This document shows, one piece after another, positions 1 through 6,201 of a stretch of DNA of 64,000 nucleotides; within the stretch, counting starts at the first letter, position 1, and every line of letters begins with the position of its first letter. The notes below the pieces were generated by a model that was not told where the DNA came from, made no database searches, and was given only the letters and a program-made list of their open reading frames with translations. The position numbers were made by a program, and so were the translations under genes. The stretch comes from Chromobacterium phragmitis (lineage in GTDB: Bacteria > Pseudomonadota > Gammaproteobacteria > Burkholderiales > Chromobacteriaceae): the NCBI RefSeq assembly GCF_003325475.1, contig NZ_CP029495.1, positions 3,782,001 to 3,846,000 on the forward strand, in the 5' to 3' direction.

Positions 1-300
1 ATGAACAAGACCGAGGCGGCATATGCCCAGCACCTGGAGGCGCAGAAGGTCGCCGGGCGGGTGGCCTGGTTCAAGTTCGAGGGGCTGAAGTTCCGGCTGG
101 CGGATAGTACGTTTTACACGCCGGATTTCGCGGTGATGTTGGCCAGCGGAGAGATGGAGGCGCATGAGGTCAAGGGCTTCTGGCAAGACGACGCGCGCGC
201 CAAGATCAAGATCGCAGCGGACATGTACCCGTTCAAGTTTGTGGCAATCAAAGCCCGCTCCAAGAAAGATGGCGGCGGCTGGGCGGTGGAAGAATTTTGA
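1..300 (+). CDS. DUF1064-type phage nuclease-like protein (possibly 5' partial)
   Basis: A 99-residue protein with the DUF1064 pattern: a YTPDF motif near residue 40, then EVKG near residue 56 and a following DDARAKIK stretch. This is the D...ExK layout of the PD-(D/E)xK-like fold found in small phage endonucleases, sometimes compared with Holliday-junction resolvases. The first base of the window is an ATG, but upstream sequence is unavailable, so the true start could lie to the left. It is followed 16 bp later by a small zinc-motif protein on the same strand, as in the late-early region of lambdoid phages. The family call is good; the activity is inferred. Confidence 0.7.
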   Translation: MNKTEAAYAQHLEAQKVAGRVAWFKFEGLKFRLADSTFYTPDFAVMLASGEMEAHEVKGFWQDDARAKIKIAADMYPFKFVAIKARSKKDGGGWAVEEF

Positions 301-316
301 GGCAAGGGGCAGTGCA

Positions 317-808
317 ATGGTGATGAACGAACTGGAAAACGACGACAAGCTGAAGGCGATAATCGCGCTGGAGCAGTGGGGGAAGTGGCAGCGCCAGGGA
401 AACGGCAAGGACCGCTCGCCAGGGCTGGAAGGCAAGTTCCGCACGAACCGTTGCCCGGCCTGTTTCGAGGACGACAACCCGTGCGAGGCCTGCCGATATC
501 TCAAGGGCGCCAGCGAGGTGCTGGACCTGCGCCTGGTGCTGGCTGTGGAGCGCGCCATCAGCTACGGCACGATGCGGGGGTCGATGGGTGGCGGCCGGGC
601 CAGGGTGACGAATGGCTGCAGCGTGAACGAGCGCGACATCCTGCTGAACCACTACCGCGGCAAGGTCGACGCCGCCGGCACGTTCAAGCTGCCTGATCTC
701 CGATTCAAGCGCGACCGGTTGGGCATGCACGCCGCACGGTACGACGCAATTGTGGCGAAGCTGACACAAGAGGTCTGGAATCGCGCCAAGCGAAATATGA
801 GAACTTGA
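317..808 (+). CDS. Small phage protein with CxxC-x6-CxxC zinc motif; candidate late regulator
   Basis: About 163 residues from ATG 317 (a second ATG lies at 323); an AGGGGC Shine-Dalgarno sits 7-12 bases upstream. Residues around 50 read CPAC...CEAC, a likely zinc knuckle, and the C-terminal half is basic and probably helical. I do not recognise the family. It is the last gene before a strong terminator and lies on the terminase side of the early region, where lambdoid phages place a Q-type antiterminator. The late operon downstream is studded with terminators, so an antitermination role is plausible but is inference from position only. Confidence 0.6.
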   Translation: MVMNELENDDKLKAIIALEQWGKWQRQGNGKDRSPGLEGKFRTNRCPACFEDDNPCEACRYLKGASEVLDLRLVLAVERAISYGTMRGSMGGGRARVTNGCSVNERDILLNHYRGKVDAAGTFKLPDLRFKRDRLGMHAARYDAIVAKLTQEVWNRAKRNMRT

Positions 809-914
809 CGTGTAATATGAGACGATATAACATCACATTTACAACTTGATTGACCGTCGAACGGTTTGAGATGCCACTCTTGCGGGTGGTTTGTCACGTC
901 CGGCGGAAATGAAT

Positions 915-947
915 AAGCCCCACGGTTTCGCCGCGGGGCTTTTGTTT
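915..947 (+). terminator. Rho-independent terminator, probably bidirectional
   Basis: AAGCCCC and GGGGCTT arms flank an inner CGG/CCG pairing and a small loop, followed by TTTTGTTTT. It lies between the plus-strand gene ending at 808 and the convergent minus-strand gene ending at 955. Confidence 0.8.
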
Positions 948-954
948 TGGTTGG

Positions 955-1176
955 CTAGTCGTTCTGGGGCAACTTTAGTTTTGCCCAAAGGAGTTGAACG
1001 CGCTTTCGTGCCAGCGCTTCGCTGATTTCAAGATGACTGGCGATCATCGAGTAAGGAAAATCATCAATGAAGCGTAACTTAAACAGCTCTGCATCTTTTT
1101 TGCTCAGCCTGTCGAGGCGCCCCTTCAGTGCATCCAAATAAAGGGGGGCAAGGCCGTCATTATCTTGGTCGCTCAT
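955..1176 (-). CDS. Small helix-turn-helix protein resembling sigma region 4
   Basis: 73 residues from the ATG at 1176, preceded by a GGTGGGAAG ribosome site. The central part (KKDAELFKLRFIDDF, then YSMIASHLEISEALARKR) has the spacing of a sigma-70 region 4/LuxR-type helix-turn-helix: an acidic helix, the 'A..L.IS...A.KR' recognition helix and an aliphatic tail. An in-frame GTG directly after the stop of the neighbouring gene (1308) could give a longer form, but that extension is low-complexity and unconvincing. It probably binds DNA or RNA polymerase; its target is unknown. Confidence 0.6.
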   Translation of the reverse strand: MSDQDNDGLAPLYLDALKGRLDRLSKKDAELFKLRFIDDFPYSMIASHLEISEALARKRVQLLWAKLKLPQND

Positions 1177-1308
1177 GCTTCCCACCATTCGAAGAAATTT
1201 CAAAAATACAGCCAGGCCATCGCCGCCGACACCGTAACCACCAGTAGCGGCTAAACCTGGCAACACGGACGCCGGCCCTCCCGCGTGAGCGCCCCGCAAA
1301 ACCGGCAC

Positions 1309-1848
1309 CTATTCTGTCATAGCCTCGCTGGTCCGCTTTTTTGATAGCCTCCAGGCCTCGCGATTGCGTAGTTTGTATTGCAGGTGGGCTGCCGGGTCGG
1401 CATGTAGACGTTCGCGCCATGCCTGCTTGACTCTGCGGTTGTACGAGACGTAGGCCGGGCATGTCCGATACAACTCGCGCATCTCCGCCGCGCGGCGCCG
1501 GTTGTAGTCTGGATCGCGTAGTAGTCGGCGGTGATAGTCCTCTAGCCACAACCGCCGGTCATGAGCGGCTTGGCAGGTTTCGCTGCAGCAGAGGCGAGCG
1601 TGAACCCAAACGAATGGAGAGTGGCAGACTATGCAAACACGGGTGTGTCGGCATGTGGCGCACTCGTACGCCGCGTCGCGGCGCCCAGCGTTGCTCTTGC
1701 AATAGGGCAGCCGCCACTGCTGGATGTCCTCGAAACGCCCGCAGTCGCATTGGCATCGCCACATGTACCCCTTGTAGAGCTTATGCAGGCGGACGATAAC
1801 GGTCAGCCGGCCGAAGCGACGGCCGGACAGGTCAATCGGCGGCGGCAT
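1309..1848 (-). CDS. Cysteine-rich zinc-finger phage protein
   Basis: 179 residues. The N-terminus has the LSGRRFGRLTVI...WRCQCDCG signature often seen in phage proteins with AP2/HNH-associated zinc fingers. Further CxxC pairs follow (CATC, CIVC, CC..TC near residues 62-93), then a basic, arginine-rich helical C-terminus. No complete HNH catalytic triad is visible, so it may be a DNA-binding protein or a homing-endonuclease relative without a nuclease core. Its start overlaps the end of the next upstream gene (stop at 1832) by 17 bp, so the two are probably co-transcribed. Confidence 0.65.
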   Translation of the reverse strand: MPPPIDLSGRRFGRLTVIVRLHKLYKGYMWRCQCDCGRFEDIQQWRLPYCKSNAGRRDAAYECATCRHTRVCIVCHSPFVWVHARLCCSETCQAAHDRRLWLEDYHRRLLRDPDYNRRRAAEMRELYRTCPAYVSYNRRVKQAWRERLHADPAAHLQYKLRNREAWRLSKKRTSEAMTE

Positions 1849-2062
1849 CAGAGCATGCTAGGAGGGGTAAAAGTGCCTCATACGCAGCCCGGACGCGAGA
1901 CACTGCTCGGGACACTGCCGCCGGCCCGGTTAGGCCGACAGCCGCAGCCGCCTCGCGCATATTCACCCCGCCGAGGATCGCCAGGCGCGCGGCCTCGGCG
2001 GCCTTGCCGGACAGTCCGAGAACGTCCGGGCCGGCGATGATGTCGAATTGAGCAGGGGTCAT
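1832..2062 (-). CDS. TrfB/KorA-like DNA-binding protein
   Basis: 76 residues from ATG 2062 with a GAGGG ribosome site 8 bases upstream. The sequence follows the plasmid KorA/TrfB pattern: MTPAQFDII at the start, then SGKAAEAARLAILGG and the helix-turn-helix MREAAAAVGLTGPAAVSRAVSRVR. KorA proteins repress plasmid promoters as dimers, but this phage version is shorter and looks like only the DNA-binding domain. It sits in a minus-strand operon of small early genes and may regulate one of the operator-bearing promoters at 2906-2938 or 5014-5078. That link is inference. Confidence 0.7.
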   Translation of the reverse strand: MTPAQFDIIAGPDVLGLSGKAAEAARLAILGGVNMREAAAAVGLTGPAAVSRAVSRVRAAYEALLPLLACSDAAAD

Positions 2063-2064
2063 GA

Positions 2065-2499
2065 CTACCCTCGGCCTGGCGCGTGGCTAAACGATTGGCC
2101 GGCATCATCCTCAGCCATGGCCTCGGAAATCAGATCATCGGCCACAGCATCACGTGCGCCGCCGTTTTTCAGGTGGGCCTGATACCACGCGACAATGAGC
2201 GCTGCCACATTGTCCTCTGGACCATTGCGCAACACCTCAACAGGCATACGACTGGCTACGCATACCCGCTCGATTGTCGGCCAATCGAAACTGACGTGAC
2301 CATCACTATCGCGCGCTAGGCGCAGATCGGAGAAATCGACGTTGTCGGGGATGGCCACTCTGGCCAATTGCTGTTGCATATGCGCCTCCGCTGCCTGAGA
2401 CAGCCAGTCAGATAGTTTCATGCCAGCCGCGCGGCTGGCCCAGACCCAGCGGCTCTTAGCGGCCCTGGGGACAAACAGGTGGATGGGTATCTCGTCCAT
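2065..2499 (-). CDS. Hypothetical phage protein, possible ribbon-helix-helix N-terminus
   Basis: 144 residues from ATG 2499 (MDEIPIHLFVPRAAKSRW). The start of the protein, a short beta-like stretch followed by SRAAGMKLSDWLSQAAEAH, resembles Arc/MetJ-type ribbon-helix-helix domains. The rest is unrecognised. A longer in-frame start at 2553 has a better ribosome site (GAGGCG) and would overlap the upstream gene by 16 bp, but it would read through the terminator hairpin at 2506-2530. I prefer 2499 although its own Shine-Dalgarno is poor. Confidence 0.55.
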   Translation of the reverse strand: MDEIPIHLFVPRAAKSRWVWASRAAGMKLSDWLSQAAEAHMQQQLARVAIPDNVDFSDLRLARDSDGHVSFDWPTIERVCVASRMPVEVLRNGPEDNVAALIVAWYQAHLKNGGARDAVADDLISEAMAEDDAGQSFSHAPGRG

Positions 2500-2505
2500 G
2501 ATGTG

Positions 2506-2530
2506 AAAAACCCCGGCTGGACCGGGGCTC
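2506..2530 (-). terminator. Intrinsic terminator after the 2538-2834 gene
   Basis: On the minus strand CCCCGG-tccag-CCGGGG is followed by TTTTTC. It lies just upstream of the ATG at 2499, so it may attenuate transcription into the downstream minus-strand genes. Confidence 0.7.
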
Positions 2531-2537
2531 CCTTGTT

Positions 2538-2834
2538 TTAGGCGTTGTGCCATTCGCCTCGATCCCAGACATCATTCGCGATTGCCTTGATCTCTTCGAG
2601 CATCGAGTCCTCGCGCTCGTAGTCATCGATATCGAGGCCTTCCACGCGGGCCTTGCTGCCGCCGTTTTCAATCACGACATCGATGTATTTTACTTCAGGG
2701 TATGCGGCCGCCAGGCGCTCTTGCACCTCAACGCGGTAGTTCTCGACAGCCGGGTCTTGTTCTGCGCCAGCGCCAAACGAGCCTTGGCCAATGTTGTCGG
2801 TGCCGATGATGTAGGTGATGGTGATGTTTTTCAT
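2538..2834 (-). CDS. Hypothetical acidic phage protein
   Basis: 98 residues starting at ATG 2834 with a good AGGAG site 7 bases upstream. Highly acidic in the C-terminal half, no membrane segment, no motif I recognise. It is the first gene downstream of the strong promoter at 2906-2934 and is closed by the terminator at 2506-2530, so it may form its own short transcript with read-through into the genes to the left. Confidence 0.6.
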   Translation of the reverse strand: MKNITITYIIGTDNIGQGSFGAGAEQDPAVENYRVEVQERLAAAYPEVKYIDVVIENGGSKARVEGLDIDDYEREDSMLEEIKAIANDVWDRGEWHNA

Positions 2835-2905
2835 GATGTTGCTCCTAGTCAGGAATCGGGGAGCCGCCCCGGCGGCGGACTGCGTTGCTTGCCGTCCATG
2901 AGTTC

Positions 2906-2938
2906 AATATAGGCTTGTTGATAAAAATGGTCAACAAG
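2906..2938 (-). promoter_or_regulatory. Sigma70 promoter with overlapping operator palindrome
   Basis: Read on the minus strand: -35 TTGACC (2929-2934), 17-bp spacer, -10 TATATT (2906-2911), about 70 bp upstream of the ATG at 2834. A perfect 8-bp inverted repeat, CTTGTTGA (2914-2921) and TCAACAAG (2931-2938), spans the spacer and -35. A dimeric repressor bound there would block polymerase. Confidence 0.7.
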
Positions 2939-2977
2939 AAAATGCAGAATAATTACCCATTGTGGTTTTTACCTAAC

Positions 2978-3001
2978 GCCCCGCACTCCGCGGGGCTTTT
3001 T
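2978..3001 (+). terminator. Strong Rho-independent hairpin
   Basis: GCCCCGC (2978-2984) and GCGGGGC (2990-2996) form a 7-bp GC stem with a 5-base loop, followed by TTTTT. No plus-strand gene ends just upstream, so it may stop leftover or antisense transcription before the small gene at 3018. Confidence 0.7.
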
Positions 3002-3017
3002 CATTCCCGAGGCCCGC

Positions 3018-3209
3018 ATGCGGCTACACCACACAACCATCGTCTACGAGGCTGCGCCCTGGGGCCGTGGCGCTGAGCTGGTGCTGATCACCGGCACGCG
3101 CTGTCGAGTTGTCGCACACCGCGGCCACGAAATCACAGTGCGGCTCTACAGCAACAACCAGATCGTCACATTCACCCGGCGCGCGCTCGCCAACATGATC
3201 GAGAGATAG
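3018..3209 (+). CDS. Small phage protein, SH3-like beta character
   Basis: 63 residues with a GAGGC ribosome site. Short alternating hydrophobic strands (AELVLITGTRCRVVAHRGHEITVRLYS) suggest a small beta-barrel, but I recognise no family. It is followed after 2 bp by a second small gene in the same direction. Both lie as a plus-strand island inside a mostly minus-strand block, and no obvious promoter of their own is visible. Confidence 0.45.
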   Translation: MRLHHTTIVYEAAPWGRGAELVLITGTRCRVVAHRGHEITVRLYSNNQIVTFTRRALANMIER

Positions 3210-3211
3210 CC

Positions 3212-3421
3212 ATGACCCAGCCCATCACCGCCCGCGTTCAGTTCGACGGTGTGGCCGCAGAGGAGCGGATCAACGCCCTGGTGGCCGAGTACGCCGGCCA
3301 GTCGATCAGCCCGCACCGGATGGAGGCGATCCGGCGGCGCGCTGTGGCCATTGCGACGGAGTGCATGGACGTAGAGATCGTGCCGACGGGCCAGGCCGAG
3401 ATGTCGTCAGCGCATCAGTGA
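3212..3421 (+). CDS. Hypothetical small phage protein
   Basis: 69 residues; GAGAGA lies 6-11 bases before ATG 3212. Predominantly helical, no recognised motif. Its 3' end overlaps the convergent minus-strand membrane protein gene by 15 bp. It is paired with the preceding small gene (2-bp gap), which supports both being real, though the evidence is only reading-frame quality and ribosome site. Confidence 0.45.
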   Translation: MTQPITARVQFDGVAAEERINALVAEYAGQSISPHRMEAIRRRAVAIATECMDVEIVPTGQAEMSSAHQ

Positions 3422-3646
3422 CATAGCGCCGAGTAGCAGGGCGATGGTCCCAGCGACCTGCCCGGCGATCCGGCAATACCGCTTGCGCTCTCGCCGCGAC
3501 ATGCCCGTGTAGAGCGTCAGATAGAGATTGGTGGCAACGGCAGCCAGGACCGTCACGGCGCCGGCGAGTAGGAGTACTACCAGGAATCCATGCAACTGTG
3601 CGATGGCCTGCTTGATCGGGGACAGGAAATCAATCTGCGTGGGCAT
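3407..3646 (-). CDS. Small two-helix membrane protein
   Basis: 79 residues with two hydrophobic segments (about residues 18-44 and 62-76) separated by a basic loop, TGMSRRERKRYCR. This is the layout of a small inner-membrane protein. The start lies 6 bp after the stop of the upstream minus-strand gene, so translation is probably coupled. A holin, exclusion or envelope role would fit, but nothing in the sequence decides between them. Confidence 0.5.
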   Translation of the reverse strand: MPTQIDFLSPIKQAIAQLHGFLVVLLLAGAVTVLAAVATNLYLTLYTGMSRRERKRYCRIAGQVAGTIALLLGAMSLMR

Positions 3647-3652
3647 GGTTGA

Positions 3653-3820
3653 CTAGCTGCCGCGCGGGTCTGGGGCAGGGCATCTGCCATCGCGGACGAA
3701 ATAACCCCTCTCGGCGCATTTGATGGCTGCCGCATCTGCTGCAGCATTGGTCAGTAGTATGCCGGCCACAGTCGGCAGCCCTACCAGCAGCGCAACGATA
3801 TAGATAGCACGGAGCGGCAT
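3653..3820 (-). CDS. Small signal-anchored peptide (55 aa)
   Basis: 55 residues from ATG 3820 with a GGAG site about 10 bases upstream. An N-terminal hydrophobic segment (AIYIVALLVGLPTVAGILL) is followed by a short polar tail with two cysteines that could pair if the tail is periplasmic. It is immediately upstream of, and probably coupled to, the two-helix membrane protein at 3407-3646. Together they look like a small envelope cassette; function unknown. Confidence 0.5.
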   Translation of the reverse strand: MPLRAIYIVALLVGLPTVAGILLTNAAADAAAIKCAERGYFVRDGRCPAPDPRGS

Positions 3821-3896
3821 CCCGATCTCCAATCATGTCAATGGTATGGATTGTATCAGGATGCTGCCAGGTGGTGCGGGATTAACCCCATGCGCA

Positions 3897-4148
3897 TTAC
3901 AGCTGTTGCGCGGCCTCGATGGCAGCAATCAGGCACTCCAGCGCAAACTGCTCGCAGTAGCTCAGCCGGACATCCTGTGGTGCGCCATTGACGATGCGCC
4001 GGCCCGCGACTATGTACCTGATTCGACGGTCGGTTACGCCCAGGCGATCAGCAATCCATTTCTGAGATTTGCCGGTGCTGGTGATGCGCTCGATGAGTTG
4101 CAGGGCGTATTCGTGCGCTGGGTTGTAGTTTGCTGCGTTCGGGGTCAC
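3897..4148 (-). CDS. Small helix-turn-helix protein
   Basis: 83 residues from a GTG at 4148 preceded by AGGAC. Residues 27-50 (GKSQKWIADRLGVTDRRIRYIVAGRR) form a clear Cro/XRE-like helix-turn-helix, with the 'IADRLGVT...I.YIV.G' pattern. The rest is helical. It is a candidate transcription factor of the minus-strand early block and lies just downstream of two further unknown genes with which it is probably co-transcribed. Confidence 0.6.
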   Translation of the reverse strand: MTPNAANYNPAHEYALQLIERITSTGKSQKWIADRLGVTDRRIRYIVAGRRIVNGAPQDVRLSYCEQFALECLIAAIEAAQQL

Positions 4149-4157
4149 TAAATAGTC

Positions 4158-4517
4158 CTAGTCTAATGTGTCGTTGATGGACTCGATCCAGCCATCCGGG
4201 GCCGAGATAATGGGCCGCCTCCGGCGGACGACCGCAACTGTTGCAACCGGCGCGCGCCGGCAGGTTTGGTCAAACAGGGCGGGGCATTTGGCCAGCAGGC
4301 CGTCAAACAGTCGGGTGTTGTCCTGCAGTGGCAGATATTGGCGGTAGCGCGCCCATAGGGTAATGACAGCCTGCTCAACGCCATCATGATCGATCCCGTT
4401 GGCGGGGTGGTGGATCACCAGCCGGCGCCCGCATGGTGAATAATTATAACGCGGCTGGATGATCGTCGCCCCGCCGCCGTGGCTGGCGTGGTGGATCAGG
4501 ATGTTGTTCGGTTTCAT
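4158..4517 (-). CDS. Hypothetical phage protein
   Basis: 119 residues from ATG 4517, with GAGG upstream and a 7-bp gap to the preceding gene. No recognised domain; several histidines near the N-terminus (IHHASHGGG, VIHHPANGIDHDG) and a basic C-terminal stretch, VRRRRP. Part of the leftward operon that begins at the promoter near 5014-5042. Confidence 0.5.
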   Translation of the reverse strand: MKPNNILIHHASHGGGATIIQPRYNYSPCGRRLVIHHPANGIDHDGVEQAVITLWARYRQYLPLQDNTRLFDGLLAKCPALFDQTCRRAPVATVAVVRRRRPIISAPDGWIESINDTLD

Positions 4518-4524
4518 GACGGCC

Positions 4525-4965
4525 TCACACGCTGGCGCGCAGGTAGTTGGCGATGGTAACCAGGGCGTCGCGGCCCATGTCGCGGGAGTGGAACTTGCCG
4601 TCAGCGGCATCAAACCACAGTTTGGAGGTGCCGCAGATATCGCGCAACATGCGGCGTGCCTCGCAGTTGCTGATGGATTGGCCGTTGATGCTGGCGCTGC
4701 TGATGTTGCCGGTTTTGTAGTAGCTCACGCGCAGGCCGGTTGCGGCGCAGAACAGCTCCTCCAGGTCGTTGAAGTACACGCGACGCATGTCGGCCTTCTC
4801 CCAGAGCTTGCCGCCCAGCTTAACCAGCGCCTCAACAGACATTTTCGCAGCTGCCCAGGCCATGCGCAGGGACTCGCTTATGTACTCGACTGCGCGGCCT
4901 CCGAAATTGGCGGCGGCTGCGCGAGCGGTCTTCCAGGCTTCGATCATGATTTGCTTGGTGTTCAT
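4525..4965 (-). CDS. Hypothetical phage protein, first gene of leftward operon
   Basis: 146 residues from ATG 4965, with CGGAG 8-12 bases upstream. The N-terminal 55 residues form an alanine-rich amphipathic helix; the middle has RVYFNDLEELFCAATGLRVSYYK and a cysteine-bearing C-terminal domain. I do not recognise the family. It lies directly downstream of the strongest promoter of the block, so it is likely the most expressed of these genes when the operators are free. Confidence 0.55.
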   Translation of the reverse strand: MNTKQIMIEAWKTARAAAANFGGRAVEYISESLRMAWAAAKMSVEALVKLGGKLWEKADMRRVYFNDLEELFCAATGLRVSYYKTGNISSASINGQSISNCEARRMLRDICGTSKLWFDAADGKFHSRDMGRDALVTIANYLRASV

Positions 4966-5013
4966 GGCGGTTCTCCGGGGTTCGCCTTCTCGATGTGAGC
5001 GGCTTATGAGTTC

Positions 5014-5078
5014 ACTATATAGGATCAATGTTCCTAATTCAATGTGGAAAACACGCAATTCAACGGAATAATGTTCCG
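5014..5078 (-). promoter_or_regulatory. Leftward sigma70 promoter with two repeated operator dyads
   Basis: Minus strand: -35 TTGAAT (complement of 5037-5042), 17-bp spacer, -10 TATAGT (complement of 5014-5019). Two related dyads, AGGATCAATGTTCCT (5021-5035) and CGGAATAATGTTCCG (5064-5078), share GGAWNAATGTTCC. The first sits in the promoter spacer; their centres are 43 bp apart, about four helical turns. A partial third copy with the core TCAATGT lies between them at 5039-5045. Confidence 0.65.
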
Positions 5079-5155
5079 TTTTGCATTTGCGCAACAGCCG
5101 CAACACAAAATCGCCTCAGCAATGGGGCGTTTCTGTTTTTGGGCTGGGGGAAATC

Positions 5156-5587
5156 ATGACCACCATCGCATTCGACGGCAAGACCATGGCTGCGGACGGC
5201 CGCTCCACGGCGGACAACATCATCATCACCGACGAAGCGGTGAAACTGCATCGCATCGAAACCAACCGCTGGAGCCAGCGTCCGGCGATTGTCGGGATCA
5301 GCGGCGAGGCCACGGCGGGAAGTGCAGTGCTGTCCTGGCTGAGAGGAGAAGGCCATCCTGACGCATCCCGCGACTGGTGCGCTCTGATCTGGGATGGAGA
5401 GACAGCGCGCACCGTGACGGCCGATTGCCTGACGCCGGAAATCTGGCCTGGTCCGATTGCCATCGGCTCGGGCAAGCTCCCTGCGCTGGCTGCCATGCGA
5501 GCCGGCGTCGATGCGCCCCGAGCCGTGGAGGTGGCGATCACCATGGATGTGCACAGCGGCGGGATGGTTAGCTCGATATCACTGTAA
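5156..5587 (+). CDS. Proteasome/HslV-like Ntn hydrolase encoded by the phage
   Basis: 143 residues from ATG 5156, with GGGGGA 5-10 bases upstream. After Met removal the protein begins TTIAFDGKTMAADGR, matching the TTI...A.DG start of HslV and proteasome beta subunits. Thr1 would be the nucleophile, Asp13 takes the place of HslV Asp17, and Lys29 (EAVKL) that of Lys33. The length is slightly below HslV (about 175). Such lone Ntn hydrolases occur in some phages; a role in head-protein processing or host protein turnover is possible but unproven. It is the first rightward gene, directly before the terminase genes. Confidence 0.75.
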   Translation: MTTIAFDGKTMAADGRSTADNIIITDEAVKLHRIETNRWSQRPAIVGISGEATAGSAVLSWLRGEGHPDASRDWCALIWDGETARTVTADCLTPEIWPGPIAIGSGKLPALAAMRAGVDAPRAVEVAITMDVHSGGMVSSISL

Positions 5588-5607
5588 CAGACACAACGAG
5601 GTGAACC

Positions 5608-6201
5608 ATGGCCCACTGCGGAGCCAAAACCCGCAGCGGGAAACCGTGCGCGGGCGCTGCAATGAAAAACGGTCGCTGCAGGATGCATGGCGGCAGGTCA
5701 ACCGGTCCGGTCGGACACAAAAACCACGTCACGCCAGGCAGCATCTACAGCAAATACATGACACCGGAGGAGCAGGCTGAGGCCGCTGCGCTGGAGCTGG
5801 GCAGCGTGGATGAGGAGCTGCGGCTCACTCGCATCCGCCTGGCGCGTGCGCTGAAACAGGAGCAGGAGCGTGCCGACACGCTGGAGCTGGAGAGCGAGAA
5901 GATTGAGCCGGCGTTTTTCGAGGGCGCAAAAGAGGGTGCAACCCGGACAACGACGACAAGCAAGGTCCGCGACTACACGTCGCTGATAGACAGGCTGACC
6001 GGGCGCATCGAGTCGCTGGAAAAGACCCGCGCCGAGCTGATGCGCGCCGCCGGCCGGGATCTGGACGACGATATCAAGCGGCTGGAGATCGAGAAACGGC
6101 GCAAGGAGCTGGCAGACCCGAACGACGAAGCGCCGACGCCGGTTCAGATCGTGGTAGAGGTGAAGGACGCCAGAAAGCGCAGCGACGATGCCGAGCCTTA
6201 A
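5608..6201 (+). CDS. HGG-motif phage protein, probable terminase small subunit
   Basis: 197 residues from ATG 5608, with AGGTGA upstream. The N-terminus carries C4, C14, C24 and H27 in a 'CGAKTRSGKPC...GRCRMHGG' knuckle common in phage proteins next to the large terminase. Residues 50-180 are charged and helical with coiled-coil character. Its 3' end overlaps the large terminase gene by 14 bp. Position and zinc knuckle support a DNA-recognising small subunit (TerS). That identity rests mainly on context. Confidence 0.65.
   Translation: MAHCGAKTRSGKPCAGAAMKNGRCRMHGGRSTGPVGHKNHVTPGSIYSKYMTPEEQAEAAALELGSVDEELRLTRIRLARALKQEQERADTLELESEKIEPAFFEGAKEGATRTTTTSKVRDYTSLIDRLTGRIESLEKTRAELMRAAGRDLDDDIKRLEIEKRRKELADPNDEAPTPVQIVVEVKDARKRSDDAEP

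Noticed and set aside
840..905. Possible tRNA upstream of the first terminator
   Set aside because: Only a short CCACTC/GGGTGG-like pairing; no T-arm consensus and no acceptor stem.
1250..1318. A short cysteine-rich frame (CRFCGAL...RPCCQV) resembling a Com-type zinc finger
   Set aside because: No start codon in frame and only about 21 codons between stops; could be real only with a frameshift that I cannot support.
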